From NCBI RefSeq assembly GCF_002843305.1, contig NZ_PGSG01000106.1, positions 47,068 through 111,067 of the forward strand: a stretch of DNA of 64,000 nucleotides. Direction: 5' to 3'. The notes below the pieces were generated by a model. It was not told the DNA's origin. It worked only from the letters and a program-made list of their open reading frames with translations, and searched no databases. Shown here piece by piece: positions 50,573 through 59,714 of this stretch (positions are counted from its first letter, which is position 1; each line of letters opens with the position of its first letter). A program made the position numbers and the translations under genes. Origin of the DNA: Streptomyces barkulensis (GTDB lineage Bacteria; Actinomycetota; Actinomycetes; Streptomycetales; Streptomycetaceae).

Positions 50573-52303
50573 TTGACCGCACAGCAGCCATCAGTCGTGG
50601 ACGAGATCGAGCGCCGCATCCGGGAGAACCCGGAACACGAGGCGCTCGAGACCGCGGACGGCGTGCTCGGCTACCGGGAGTTCGGTGAGCGCGTCGCCGA
50701 CTTCGCCGGGCGGCTCGAGTCGGCCACGGCGCCCGGCGAGTTCGTCGGAATCGAGGCCGGCAGGACCTCGGGCTCGATCGTCGCCATGGTCGGCGCGCTG
50801 CGGGCCGGACGCCCCTTCGTGTTCATCGACCCGCGTGACAGCGATTCCTCGAACCTCACCAAGGTGTTGTCGCTCGGCGTCAACACGCTCGCCGCGAGCC
50901 CCTCCCCGTCGGCCGCCCCCGAACTCGTGCCGACACCGGCCCGGTGGCGCGGCGACGCCGCCGGACGGAGGCTTCCGGCCCCCGAGGGCCTCGGGCCGTA
51001 CCGGGGCGACATCGGCTACGCGATCCACACCTCGGGATCGACCGGGGAGCCCAAGTGCGTCCTGGTGCGCGCCGAACCCCTGGCACGCATGGTCGGGGAC
51101 CACGTGCGCGCCCTGGAACTGGACACCACCAGCCGCACCCTTCAGTTCGCCCGTCTGACCTTCGACGGATGCATCACCGAGATCCTCTGGACCCTGACCG
51201 CGGGAGCCTGCCTGGTGGTGCTCGGTGAGGAACGGCTCACCCCCGGGGCGGTGCTCCAGGCCACCCTGGAGAAGTTCCGCGTCACCCACCTGAAGACCAC
51301 GCCGTTCGCGCTGACGGCGACGGAGCCGACGAACGCGATGAGCCTGGAGCACGTGATCAACGGCGGCGGGGCGTGCCGCCAGGCGGTGGTCCGCAAGTGG
51401 TCGTCGGCGGCGGCCTTCCACAACGCGTACGGGGCCACGGAGACCACGGTCTGCAACCTCCTCAGCGCACCCCTGGAGCCGGAGGACTGTGCCGAGGCGG
51501 TGCCGCTCGGCACGATCGTGGGCGACTGCTCCTACGACCTCCTGCCGCTGCCGGCGGCGGACGGGGACGAGCCGGCCGGTCCGGGCCGTACCCGTGGCGA
51601 ACTCGTCATCACCGGGGAGAGCGTCGCGATCGGCTATCTGACCCCGCAGGGGCTGCGCCCCTTCCTCGACGGCAACGCCGACCGGGTCTACCGCACCGGC
51701 GACATCGTCGAACGCCGCGGCGACCAGCTGTTCTTCGTCGAACGGCTGGACCGGCAGCTGAAGGTGCGCGGCTACCGCCTCGACCCGGGGGAGGTCGAGA
51801 GCGCGGCCTGCCGGCTCGACGGCGTCCTGGAGGCGGTGGTGACCGCGGAGGCGCACGACGGCTCGGACGACTCCGCCGCCGACGCGCTGGTCTGCTACTA
51901 CCAGGGCACGGTGACGCCGCGGGCGCTGCGCGCCCACCTGGAGACGGTCCTCGACTCCTACAAGGTCCCCTCGGTGATCCACCGGGTCGACACCCTGCCG
52001 TACACACGGAACGGCAAGGTCGACCGGGACGCGCTCAGAGCGGACCGGCGCTCCGCGCCGGACGCCGCCGGCGGCGGCGACACGCCGGAGGAGCAGGTTC
52101 TCGGCCTGGTGCGGCGCCTCACCGGCGTGCCCGACGTCGGTGTCGAGGACAACTTCTTCGACGTCGGGGGCGATTCGGCTTCCACGGTGGTCCTGGCGAA
52201 CAAGCTGAAGGAACTCGGCTGGATGGACGCCGGGGTCCGGGACGTGCTCCGGGCCGAGAACCTGAAGGTCCTCATCGACCAGCTGCGCGACCGGGGCGTG
52301 TGA
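50573..52303 (+). CDS. Free-standing NRPS adenylation-carrier didomain
   Basis: 576 residues. Adenylation motifs: A3 IHTSGSTGEPKCV (about 152), A4 LTFDGCITEIL, A5 NAYGATETTVCN (about 286), A7 YRTGDI (373), A8 LKVRGYRLDPGEVE (398), A10 TRNGKVDR (480). The carrier domain has DNFFDVGGDSASTVVL with the phosphopantetheine Ser near 533. The Asp in FDG of A4 matches the alpha-amino-binding Asp, so an amino acid is activated; the pocket is unusual and I do not predict it. No condensation or terminal thioesterase domain. TTG start preceded by GTGGAGGAG. Loads an amino acid for on-carrier modification. Confidence 0.92.
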   Translation: MTAQQPSVVDEIERRIRENPEHEALETADGVLGYREFGERVADFAGRLESATAPGEFVGIEAGRTSGSIVAMVGALRAGRPFVFIDPRDSDSSNLTKVLSLGVNTLAASPSPSAAPELVPTPARWRGDAAGRRLPAPEGLGPYRGDIGYAIHTSGSTGEPKCVLVRAEPLARMVGDHVRALELDTTSRTLQFARLTFDGCITEILWTLTAGACLVVLGEERLTPGAVLQATLEKFRVTHLKTTPFALTATEPTNAMSLEHVINGGGACRQAVVRKWSSAAAFHNAYGATETTVCNLLSAPLEPEDCAEAVPLGTIVGDCSYDLLPLPAADGDEPAGPGRTRGELVITGESVAIGYLTPQGLRPFLDGNADRVYRTGDIVERRGDQLFFVERLDRQLKVRGYRLDPGEVESAACRLDGVLEAVVTAEAHDGSDDSAADALVCYYQGTVTPRALRAHLETVLDSYKVPSVIHRVDTLPYTRNGKVDRDALRADRRSAPDAAGGGDTPEEQVLGLVRRLTGVPDVGVEDNFFDVGGDSASTVVLANKLKELGWMDAGVRDVLRAENLKVLIDQLRDRGV

Positions 52304-52308
52304 TCACG

Positions 52309-54084
52309 ATGTGTGGTGTGTGCGGTACCTTCTCACCCCACGGCGGGATCGATCGCGGTATCACCGCCGCCATGCACTCCCGGCTGCTGCACCGCGGGCC
52401 GGACGAGACCTACTCGCTCAACACCGGGACGATCGCCGCGAAGCTCGGCCGCCTCGGTTTCACCGGTCTGTCCGACGGCTGGCAGCCCGCGGAGGACCGC
52501 GGCGGCCGCTACGTCGCCATGACCAACGGGGAGGTGTTCAACTCCCGGGCGCTGCGCGACAGGGTGGGCGCCGACCGGGCGGGCAACGGCGTGGACGTCT
52601 CCGTCATACCGGAACTCGTCGCCCGGTACGGGATCGACGGGCTCCGCCTCGTGGACGGGCAGTTCGCCACCGTGATCCTCGACCGGGCCGAGAACGCGCT
52701 GTACCTGGCCAGGGACAGGTTCGGCATCTGCCCGATGTACTACACCACCGCGGGCGCCGGCGTTCACTTCAGCTCGGAGATCAAGCCCCTGGTGCGGTGC
52801 GTCGACCGGGCCTGGAAGGTGGACGTGGGCGCGGTCGACCAGTACTTCGCGACGGGCAACATCGTCGCGCCGCGGACGCTGGTGAAGGGCGTCAGCGCCG
52901 TGCCTCCGGGCTGCGCGGTCAGGTTCGACGCCGACGGCGTGACGACCTCGCGCTACTGGCGGTACGGGGAGTTCTCGCCGGCCGGGGATCCAGTGCCCGA
53001 GGAGGCGCTCCGCGAAGCGCTGAGGAGCTCGGTACGCGACCGTCTGCGCGCCGATGTGGAGATCGGTGCCTACCTGAGCGGAGGGTTCGACTCCACCGCG
53101 ATCCTGATGGAGGCGGCCGACCTCACCGACGCGCCCGTCCGCACGTTCTCGGTGGTCTTCGACGACCCGGGGCTGGACGAGGGGCGCTTCCAGCGCGAAG
53201 TGGCCCGGGCGGCGGGGAGCAAGCACGAGCAGATCCTGTGCCGCAGGGCCGACATCGCCTCACGGTTCGAGGAGATGGTCAGGCACTGCTGCTACCCCCA
53301 GCGCGAGACCTACAACGTGGCCGCGATGATGCTGGCGGACGGGGTGCGCTCCGCCGGCGTCAAGGGAGTCGTGTCGGGCGAGGGCGCCGACGAGCTGTTC
53401 TTCGGCTACGACTCGTACGCCTTCGACAGCGCGGCCCGGTCACGTCGCAGCGCCCGCGCCGAGAACGAACACGCCTGGGGACGTGCGGACTTCAGCTGGG
53501 AGGTCGACTGGGCCAAGGTGGAACGGCGGCGGGAGAGGTTCCTCGCCCTCCCGGCCCGGGAGGCGCTCGAGGGCGACGAGTTCTGGCGGACCAGGCTCAT
53601 CCCGTTCACCGAGGAGGAGGTGAGGTCGCTCACCCCGATGCAGCTGCGGTCCATCGCCGACGTCTACGTCCAGATGACCGGCCACCTGCTGGGCGACCAC
53701 GGCGACTCGATGCTGATGGGCAGCTCCGTCGAGGGCCGTTATCCGTTCCTCGGCGAGCCGGTCGTCTCCCTCGCGCTCCAGGTCCCGGACAGTGCGAAGG
53801 TGGTCGACTTCGAGGGGAAGAAGTGCCTCAAGTCGGCCTATCGGGGCATCGTCCCCGGATCCGTGCTCTCCCGCGGAAAGCACGGATTCACCGCGTACGA
53901 CCTGTGCTCGGCCGCGGACGACCGGACCTGGGACGACTGGCGCGGCCTCGTCGAGGCCAGTGGCCTGTTCGCTCCCGGCTGTCTTGAGCCGCCCGCCGGC
54001 CGGGGCGGCGCGGAGAAGTGGGACTTCCGCGTCAGCGCGATCAGCATCGCCATGGTCATGGACGAACTGGGGCTGGGGTTCTGA
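52309..54084 (+). CDS. Glutamine-hydrolysing asparagine synthetase (AsnB-like)
   Basis: 591 residues. MCGVCGTFSP starts with the nucleophilic Cys2 of a class II glutaminase domain (LLHRGPDE, MTNGEVFN in place of the usual NGEIYN). The synthetase domain has the ATP PP-loop GAYLSGGFDSTAIL (about 257) and VVSGEGADELFFGYDSY. C-terminal KHGFTAYDL fits the family. It amidates a carboxylate using glutamine and ATP. The retained Cys separates it from beta-lactam synthetases. It starts five bases after the NRPS stop. In this cluster the substrate is probably a pathway acid, not cellular aspartate. Confidence 0.92.
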   Translation: MCGVCGTFSPHGGIDRGITAAMHSRLLHRGPDETYSLNTGTIAAKLGRLGFTGLSDGWQPAEDRGGRYVAMTNGEVFNSRALRDRVGADRAGNGVDVSVIPELVARYGIDGLRLVDGQFATVILDRAENALYLARDRFGICPMYYTTAGAGVHFSSEIKPLVRCVDRAWKVDVGAVDQYFATGNIVAPRTLVKGVSAVPPGCAVRFDADGVTTSRYWRYGEFSPAGDPVPEEALREALRSSVRDRLRADVEIGAYLSGGFDSTAILMEAADLTDAPVRTFSVVFDDPGLDEGRFQREVARAAGSKHEQILCRRADIASRFEEMVRHCCYPQRETYNVAAMMLADGVRSAGVKGVVSGEGADELFFGYDSYAFDSAARSRRSARAENEHAWGRADFSWEVDWAKVERRRERFLALPAREALEGDEFWRTRLIPFTEEEVRSLTPMQLRSIADVYVQMTGHLLGDHGDSMLMGSSVEGRYPFLGEPVVSLALQVPDSAKVVDFEGKKCLKSAYRGIVPGSVLSRGKHGFTAYDLCSAADDRTWDDWRGLVEASGLFAPGCLEPPAGRGGAEKWDFRVSAISIAMVMDELGLGF

Positions 54085-54206
54085 GCCCGGAAGCACAACG
54101 GCCCTGCGATCCGCCCGGCTCGCCGGACGGGAGGGAGGGATCGCGGGGCCGGTTCGGTGATCTCACGGGCCGCGCGTCCAGCACGTGGCGGGAAAGGGAG
54201 GAATCT

Positions 54207-54890
54207 GTGAGTCCAAGGGAGCCCGGAGTCTTCGTCTTTCCGGGCGCTGGATCATTCGGGGGCGAACTGCGCCCGCTGGTCGGTGAGCTGGCTCCGGGCG
54301 CCTGGGTCGTCCGCTACCCCGGCCGCTTCGGAAAGGACTTCGGCAGCACCGCCGGGTCGTTCGACGACACCGTGGAGGCGTGCGTCGGCCAGGTGCGCCG
54401 GCGGCCGAACCGCCCGGTCCTCGTCGGGCACAGCTTCGGCGCGTACGTCGCCTATGCCGCGGCGGCGCGACTGGAACAGCTCGGCACGCGGGTCTCCGCG
54501 CTGGCGGTCGCGGGCGCCACCGCACCGTCCCTGCTGACCGTCCCCGAGGCGGCCACCCGCAGCCGGACGGACGCCGAGACCTACCTGGAGAGCATCGACC
54601 CCGGACTGCTCTCGAAGCAGTCCGGCGAATGGCGGGACGTCGTCCTCGACACCCTCGCGCACGACCTCCGGCAGCTCGGCGAGTTCACCGCGTCAGAGTT
54701 CCCCGAGGTGCGCTGTCCGGTTTTCACCGCCTGCGGGACCGCCGATCCACTGGCGTCCGCGGACGGGATGGGCGGATGGGCCGCGGTCACCGCCGCCGGG
54801 TGCGCCCACCGGGACTTCCCCGGCGGTCACTCGGACCTGCTCCACTCGCCGGAGTTCGCCGTTTGGCTGCGCGAGGTGCGGGACCGGTGA
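54207..54890 (+). CDS. Type II thioesterase
   Basis: 227-residue alpha/beta hydrolase: VFVFPGAGSFGGELRPLVGEL, nucleophile VGHSFGAYVAYAAA (Ser near 76), Asp in ACGTADPLAS (about 179) and His in PGGHSDLLHS (about 207). It removes mis-loaded or releases finished groups from the carrier domain. GTG start with GGGAGGAA upstream. Its stop overlaps the start of the flavoprotein gene. With no integrated thioesterase in the NRPS, it may be the release enzyme itself. Confidence 0.93.
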   Translation: MSPREPGVFVFPGAGSFGGELRPLVGELAPGAWVVRYPGRFGKDFGSTAGSFDDTVEACVGQVRRRPNRPVLVGHSFGAYVAYAAAARLEQLGTRVSALAVAGATAPSLLTVPEAATRSRTDAETYLESIDPGLLSKQSGEWRDVVLDTLAHDLRQLGEFTASEFPEVRCPVFTACGTADPLASADGMGGWAAVTAAGCAHRDFPGGHSDLLHSPEFAVWLREVRDR

Positions 54891-56383
54891 GCGATGCCGC
54901 CTCTCCGGCCGCGCGCAGGAGGGTGGTCGTCGTGGGAGGCGGTGCCACAGCCGTGAGCGCGATGGCGCACCTGGTCCGCCTCTGCGGCGGTGTGGAGAGC
55001 GTGACCTTCGCCGCCCCGCTGCCGATCGGTCTGGGAACGGCCTTCGGCACGACCGACCCCGCCCTGCTGTGCAACACCTCGGTCGACGTCACCTCACTGA
55101 TCGCGGAGGGCGAGTCGGACCTGCTCGCCTACCTCGCGGCGCGAGGACACCCCGTCCACCGCGACGACTTCGTCCCCCGCTGGCTCGTCGGCCAGTACTG
55201 CCGTGAGCGCTTCGGCCGGTACGTGGAGGACGCGCGGCGCGCCGGCGTACGGGTCACGCACTTCCGCGACCACGCCACCGCCGTCGAACGGGTCCGCGAC
55301 GGGTACCGGGTCGCCCTGCGGTCCGGGGGCTTCATCACCGGTACGGACGTCCTGCTGTGCCACGGCGCCGACGTCCCGGTCCTGCCGGATGACATCCGGC
55401 CCTACGCGGGCCACCCACGCCTCATCGAGGCGGCCCACCCGGCGCACAGACTGCGGAAGCTGCCCCCTGAGGCACGCGTTCTGGTGGTCGGGACCAAGCT
55501 GTCCGCGATCGACGCGGCCCTGGTACTGGCCGGGGACGCCCGGCGCCGTGTCGTGCTGACCTCTCCCTCCGGAGAGCTGCCGGCCGTGCGCACCCGTCTT
55601 CGCCGTATGCCGTCCCCGGTGCTCGACCACGGCGTCTGGGCGGGCGTCGGCCCGGACGACGAGAACCTGGACCGCGCGCTGACCCGCCAGCTGCTGTCGG
55701 CGGCCCGCTCCGTGCGGCCGGGCGGTCCGGGCGGTCCGGTGGGCGTCCGCCGTTTCCCGGGCGACGCCGCCGAGACCCTCCGTGAGGAGACACGTCTCGC
55801 CGCCGCCGCGCACATCCCGTGGCAGGACGTCGTCGCCGAACTGATCGACGTGCTCAACGCGTACGCCTCCCGGTGGGACGCCGGATCCCGGAGCACCGTC
55901 CTGGAGCGGTACAGGGCGCTGATGTCCCGCTACATCTCCGCCATACCGCTCCGGAACGCCTCCCTCCTGCTCCGCCACCTTTCGGACGGCCGCCTGAGGG
56001 TCTCACCGCGGTACCCGCTGCGTGTCGAACCCCACGAGGCCGGCTGGACGGTGGAGTGGCCCGGCGGCAGCCGGGAGTCCTTCGACCATCTCGTCTGTGC
56101 CGCCGGCTACCGCCCGCCGCCGATGCGCCGTGCCCCGAACGGGCTGCGCATCGGCCACGGCTGCCGGGGGGCGGCGCCGGAGGTCCTCGAGGACCTCCGG
56201 GTGCGCTTCACACCCGAGGGCCCGGCCGAGCGCGTCTGGGCCCTCGGCGCCGGTGCCGGAAGCCGCTACCCGATCGTCAACTACCTGAGAGCCGCCGCCC
56301 AGCATGCGGCGGTCGTCGCCCGGCAGCTCTCCTCGGACAGCGGCGAGGGAGCCGAGCCGAGCGCGGAAAGGATCTCCCTGTGA
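54887..56383 (+). CDS. FAD/NAD(P)-binding protein (NAD_binding_9 type)
   Basis: 498 residues. RRVVVVGGGATAVSAMAHL (residues about 10-28) is the FAD Rossmann loop, and GLGTAFGTTDPALLCNTSVDVTSLI is the characteristic second motif of this COG4529-like family. A second dinucleotide region ARVLVVGTKLSAIDAALVL follows near 200, and DHLVCAAGYRPP near the end. Possibly an N- or C-oxidising flavoenzyme acting on the carrier-bound amino acid. GTG start overlaps the thioesterase stop (GTGA). Confidence 0.85.
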   Translation: MSDAASPAARRRVVVVGGGATAVSAMAHLVRLCGGVESVTFAAPLPIGLGTAFGTTDPALLCNTSVDVTSLIAEGESDLLAYLAARGHPVHRDDFVPRWLVGQYCRERFGRYVEDARRAGVRVTHFRDHATAVERVRDGYRVALRSGGFITGTDVLLCHGADVPVLPDDIRPYAGHPRLIEAAHPAHRLRKLPPEARVLVVGTKLSAIDAALVLAGDARRRVVLTSPSGELPAVRTRLRRMPSPVLDHGVWAGVGPDDENLDRALTRQLLSAARSVRPGGPGGPVGVRRFPGDAAETLREETRLAAAAHIPWQDVVAELIDVLNAYASRWDAGSRSTVLERYRALMSRYISAIPLRNASLLLRHLSDGRLRVSPRYPLRVEPHEAGWTVEWPGGSRESFDHLVCAAGYRPPPMRRAPNGLRIGHGCRGAAPEVLEDLRVRFTPEGPAERVWALGAGAGSRYPIVNYLRAAAQHAAVVARQLSSDSGEGAEPSAERISL

Positions 56384-57621
56384 TCGCCCTCGTCAACCCC
56401 GTCTCCAGCGGGAGCGAACTCGCCGCCGCCTTCGCCGAGGAAGGCGCCGACTGCCTGCTCGTCCACACCCGGGACCAGGCGTCCGCCTTCCACCGCGCGA
56501 CGGCGAACGGCCGCAGGTCACACCTGCACACGGAACTCGCCGGGACCGCCGAGTACCTGCGCTCGGCCGGAGTGCGCACCGTGATCGCGGCGAGCGAGTT
56601 CGGGGTGACGCTCGCCGACGAGCTCTCGGAACTGCTCGGCCTGCCGCACCACCGGCATGAGCTGCGGGCCGCGCGGCGCGACAAGTACCTGATGGCCCGG
56701 GCGCTGGCCGACGCGGGCCTGCCGCACGCCCGCACCGTGCTGCTGCGCACCGAGGCGGAGCTGCGGGACGCGCTCGACGGCTGGGACGCCTTCCCCCTCG
56801 TGATCAAGCCCCTCAACAGCGCGGGCAGCGACGGCTGCCACATCAGCGCCGACGCCGCGGAGGCCGTCGCCGCGTTCCGCCGGATCGCCGGCCGGCCCAA
56901 CCTCACCGGGGAGGTCAACGACGCGGTGCTGCTGCAGGAGTTCCTCCAGGGCACCCAGTACATCGTGAACACGGTGAGCATGGAGGGGCGCCACCTGACC
57001 AGCGAGGTCTACGCGGAGCGCATCGACCGGTCGGAAGGCGCCCCGGTCCTGCGGCACATCATCTCGCGCCCCGTCCTGAACGACGCCGAGCGGGAACTCG
57101 TGGACTACGTGTCGCGCTGCCTGGACGCCCTGGGCATACGGGAGGGCGCGGCGCACACGGAGGTCATGCTCACCGGCCGGGGACCGCGGCTGGTGGAGGT
57201 CAACTCCCGGGTGATGGGCCCCTCCCTGGCCCCCGACCCCTACCACGCGGCCTTCGGCTACAGCCACCAGCACCTCGTCGTGGAGCGCTTCCTGCGCCCC
57301 CAGGAGTTCGCCCGGCGCTTCGAACTGCCCTACACCGCCGCCCGTACAGTCGCCAAGGTGTTCCTGCGTCCGCACCGCCCGGGGGTGCTGCTCGCGGTGG
57401 AAGGAGCGCGGGTCCTGCGCAGGCTGGCCGGCTTCCACAGCATCGACCGGCTCCCCGCCGTCGGCGAGCCGATCCACGACCGTCATCTCACCACCGGGCG
57501 GAGCGGCATCGCCTACCTCGTGCACGAGGACGAGGACCTGCTGCTCAGCTCACTCGGAGTGCTCCACGACCTGGAGGACACCGGCGGGTTCTACCGCCTG
57601 GCCGAAGCCGAACGGAACTGA
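56380..57621 (+). CDS. ATP-grasp carboxylate-amine ligase
   Basis: 413 residues. ARRDKYLMARALADAGLPHARTVLL opens the ATP-grasp fold, FPLVIKPLNSAGSDGCHIS is the nucleotide-binding Lys/loop, LLQEFLQGTQYIVNTVS follows, and TEVMLTGRGPRLVEVNSRVMG provides metal-binding Glu/Asn. The class joins a carboxylate to an amine with ATP, as in bacilysin and dapdiamide-type dipeptide ligases. GTG start overlaps the flavoprotein stop (GTGA). It probably forms the final peptide or amide bond of the product. Confidence 0.92.
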   Translation: MIALVNPVSSGSELAAAFAEEGADCLLVHTRDQASAFHRATANGRRSHLHTELAGTAEYLRSAGVRTVIAASEFGVTLADELSELLGLPHHRHELRAARRDKYLMARALADAGLPHARTVLLRTEAELRDALDGWDAFPLVIKPLNSAGSDGCHISADAAEAVAAFRRIAGRPNLTGEVNDAVLLQEFLQGTQYIVNTVSMEGRHLTSEVYAERIDRSEGAPVLRHIISRPVLNDAERELVDYVSRCLDALGIREGAAHTEVMLTGRGPRLVEVNSRVMGPSLAPDPYHAAFGYSHQHLVVERFLRPQEFARRFELPYTAARTVAKVFLRPHRPGVLLAVEGARVLRRLAGFHSIDRLPAVGEPIHDRHLTTGRSGIAYLVHEDEDLLLSSLGVLHDLEDTGGFYRLAEAERN

Positions 57622-57627
57622 TGCCCG

Positions 57628-58581
57628 GTGCCCATCGCCCTCATCGCCCTCTCGGTGCTGTTGCAGGCCGGCACCGAGGGTTTTCTGTCGGGGCGGCTCG
57701 ACGTGACGAGCAGTCTGCTGTTCTCCCTGCTCGCCTTCGTGTCGTCCGCGGCCGTCTTCCTCCTCATGTCCGTGCTGCGCGGGTGCCGTCGGCCGCCGGC
57801 ACCGCGCCGGCCGGTGCGGCGGCTGCTGTGGCGGATGAACATCGCGAGCGCGGTGACGTTCCTGGGCTTCTACCTGTCCCTGGTATGGGTACCGGCCGCG
57901 CTGGCCGCCAGTCTCATGGCGGGCGTCGGGCCGCTCGCCGTCGCTCTGATCGACACAGTGCGCCGCACGGGCGCACCCGGGCGGGCGAGCTGGGCGAGGG
58001 GCGGGACGCTGCTGGCCGTCTCCCTCCTGGCGGCACTGGCGTGCGTGCCGCCGGGTGAGCTGTCGCGGACCGGCCCCACCACGGTCGGCGGCGGGGCGCT
58101 GGCCGTGGCCGCGGGGTTCGGCGCGGCGTATCTGGCCATGGTGTCGCGGAGTCTGGGCACGCTCGGGGTGGATCCGGTCCTGGTGATGGCCCACCGCTTC
58201 CATCTCACCTACGCGGTGGCCGCCCTCCTGCTGCTGTCGCGCGGCGGGCCGGGCGGCCAGGAGATGGCCTTCGGCGCCGCGGCGGTGGCGGGGCTGCTGG
58301 GTGTGGTCCTCCCGCTCTACCTGCTCCAGATCGGCATCCAGAGGTGTCCGCCGATGGTCACCATGGTGCTGCTCACCACGCTGCCCGGCCTGACGTACGT
58401 CGCGCAGGTCCTGTTCGGAGACACGTTCCGGCCGTTGAGCGCCGTGATGATCACAGCGATGATCGCGCTGGCGCTGCTGTTCGCCCGGATCGAGCAGCGC
58501 TCCCGCCCCGTCCTCCGGGCCGCCCCGGCCGGCGCGCCGAAGCCGGTGGCCGCTCCGCCCCGGCGCGCCGGCCGGGGGTGA
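57628..58581 (+). CDS. EamA/DMT family exporter
   Basis: 317 residues, ten hydrophobic segments (LIALSVLLQAGTEGFLSGR start, SLMAGVGPLAVALIDTV, GLLGVVLPLYLLQIGIQRCPPMVTMVLLTTLPGLTYVAQVLFG). It lacks close similarity to the EamA at 45083. GTG start six bases after the ATP-grasp stop; the ATG at 57621 is out of frame. Last gene of the rightward cluster arm; product export or self-protection is likely. Confidence 0.85.
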   Translation: MPIALIALSVLLQAGTEGFLSGRLDVTSSLLFSLLAFVSSAAVFLLMSVLRGCRRPPAPRRPVRRLLWRMNIASAVTFLGFYLSLVWVPAALAASLMAGVGPLAVALIDTVRRTGAPGRASWARGGTLLAVSLLAALACVPPGELSRTGPTTVGGGALAVAAGFGAAYLAMVSRSLGTLGVDPVLVMAHRFHLTYAVAALLLLSRGGPGGQEMAFGAAAVAGLLGVVLPLYLLQIGIQRCPPMVTMVLLTTLPGLTYVAQVLFGDTFRPLSAVMITAMIALALLFARIEQRSRPVLRAAPAGAPKPVAAPPRRAGRG

Positions 58582-58766
58582 CCGCTCGGTCCGCGCCCGC
58601 GGAGCGCCGAAGCCGACGGCCACCGGGGCCGACGACCGGACGCCCCCTCGGGCGGACGGCACCGGCCGGGCCGCCGGGCCGGGGGTCCGCCACGGAATGA
58701 TCCCGGACGCGGGCGGCTGCGGGAAAACCGTGTGACGCGTGGCGCCCGGCCATCGATACTCCGCGC

Positions 58767-59714
58767 GTGGCCACCCCGAACATATCGAACGCCTCGAACG
58801 CGGACAGGACCGGAACCCGTGCGTCTCCGCCGTCCGGCCGCCCCCCTCTGACCGCGTCGGCCGGTCGCGTCTTCGACGCGGTCCCGCCGACGGCGCTGGT
58901 ACTGCTCGGCATCGTCAGCGTCCAGGTGGGCGCGGCGCTGGCCAAGAACCTGTTCAGCGCGGCGGGCAGTTTCGGGACGGTCGCGCTGCGGCTGTTCTTC
59001 GCGGCGGCGGTGCTGATGCTGCTGTGGCGGCCGTCGCCGCGCATGAACCGCCGCGCGTGGACGGTGGTGCTCGGCTACGGCGCGGTCCTGGGCCTGATGA
59101 ACCTGTGCTTCTATCTGGCGCTGGACCGGATCCCGCTGGGGATCGCGGTGACCATCGAGTTCCTCGGGCCGCTGGGGGTGGCCCTGGCCGGGGCGAGGCG
59201 GTGGCTGGACGCGTTCTGGGCCGTGCTCGCGGGAGGCGGCGTGGTGCTGCTGATGGAGGGGCGCGGTGAACTCGACCTCGTCGGCTGCCTGTTCGCGCTG
59301 GCCGCGGGGGTGTGCTGGGGTCTGTACATCCTGCTCGGCGCGGCGTTGGGCCGCCACACCCCGGAAGGGAGCGGGCTGGCGCTGGGGATGGCCGTCGCGG
59401 CGCTGATGGCCGTGCCGCTCGGCGTGGCCGACAGCGGAACGGAGCTGCTCCAGCCGTGGGTCCTGGCCGCGGGGCTCGGGGTGGCGCTGCTGTCGTCGGT
59501 GATCCCGTACTCGCTGGACCTGGAGGCGCTGCGCAGGATGCCGCCGCGCGTGTTCGGCATCCTGATGAGCCTGGAGCCGGCGGTGGCGGCCCTCATCGGC
59601 CTGGTGGTGCTGCGGGAGTCGCTGTACTGGTCGCAGTGGGCCGCGGTGCTGTGCGTGGTGGTCGCGTCGGCCGGCGCCACCCGCGCCACCCGCGCCTCCC
59701 GCCCGGACTCCTGA
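58767..59714 (+). CDS. EamA/RhtA-type exporter
   Basis: 315 residues with ten helices (VLLGIVSVQVGAALAKNLFSAAGSFGTVALRLFFAA, FLGPLGVALAGARRW, GCLFALAAGVCWGLYILLGAALG, VFGILMSLEPAVAALIGLVVLRE). This is the RhtA/YdcZ-like DMT type that exports threonine, homoserine and analogues. GTG start. 185 bases downstream of the biosynthetic cluster on the same strand, so it may or may not belong to it. Confidence 0.9.
   Translation: MATPNISNASNADRTGTRASPPSGRPPLTASAGRVFDAVPPTALVLLGIVSVQVGAALAKNLFSAAGSFGTVALRLFFAAAVLMLLWRPSPRMNRRAWTVVLGYGAVLGLMNLCFYLALDRIPLGIAVTIEFLGPLGVALAGARRWLDAFWAVLAGGGVVLLMEGRGELDLVGCLFALAAGVCWGLYILLGAALGRHTPEGSGLALGMAVAALMAVPLGVADSGTELLQPWVLAAGLGVALLSSVIPYSLDLEALRRMPPRVFGILMSLEPAVAALIGLVVLRESLYWSQWAAVLCVVVASAGATRATRASRPDS

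Noticed and set aside
52309..54084. Beta-lactam synthetase
   Set aside because: It keeps the nucleophilic Cys2 and a full glutaminase domain, which beta-lactam synthetases have lost; no carboxyethylarginine or clavam genes nearby.
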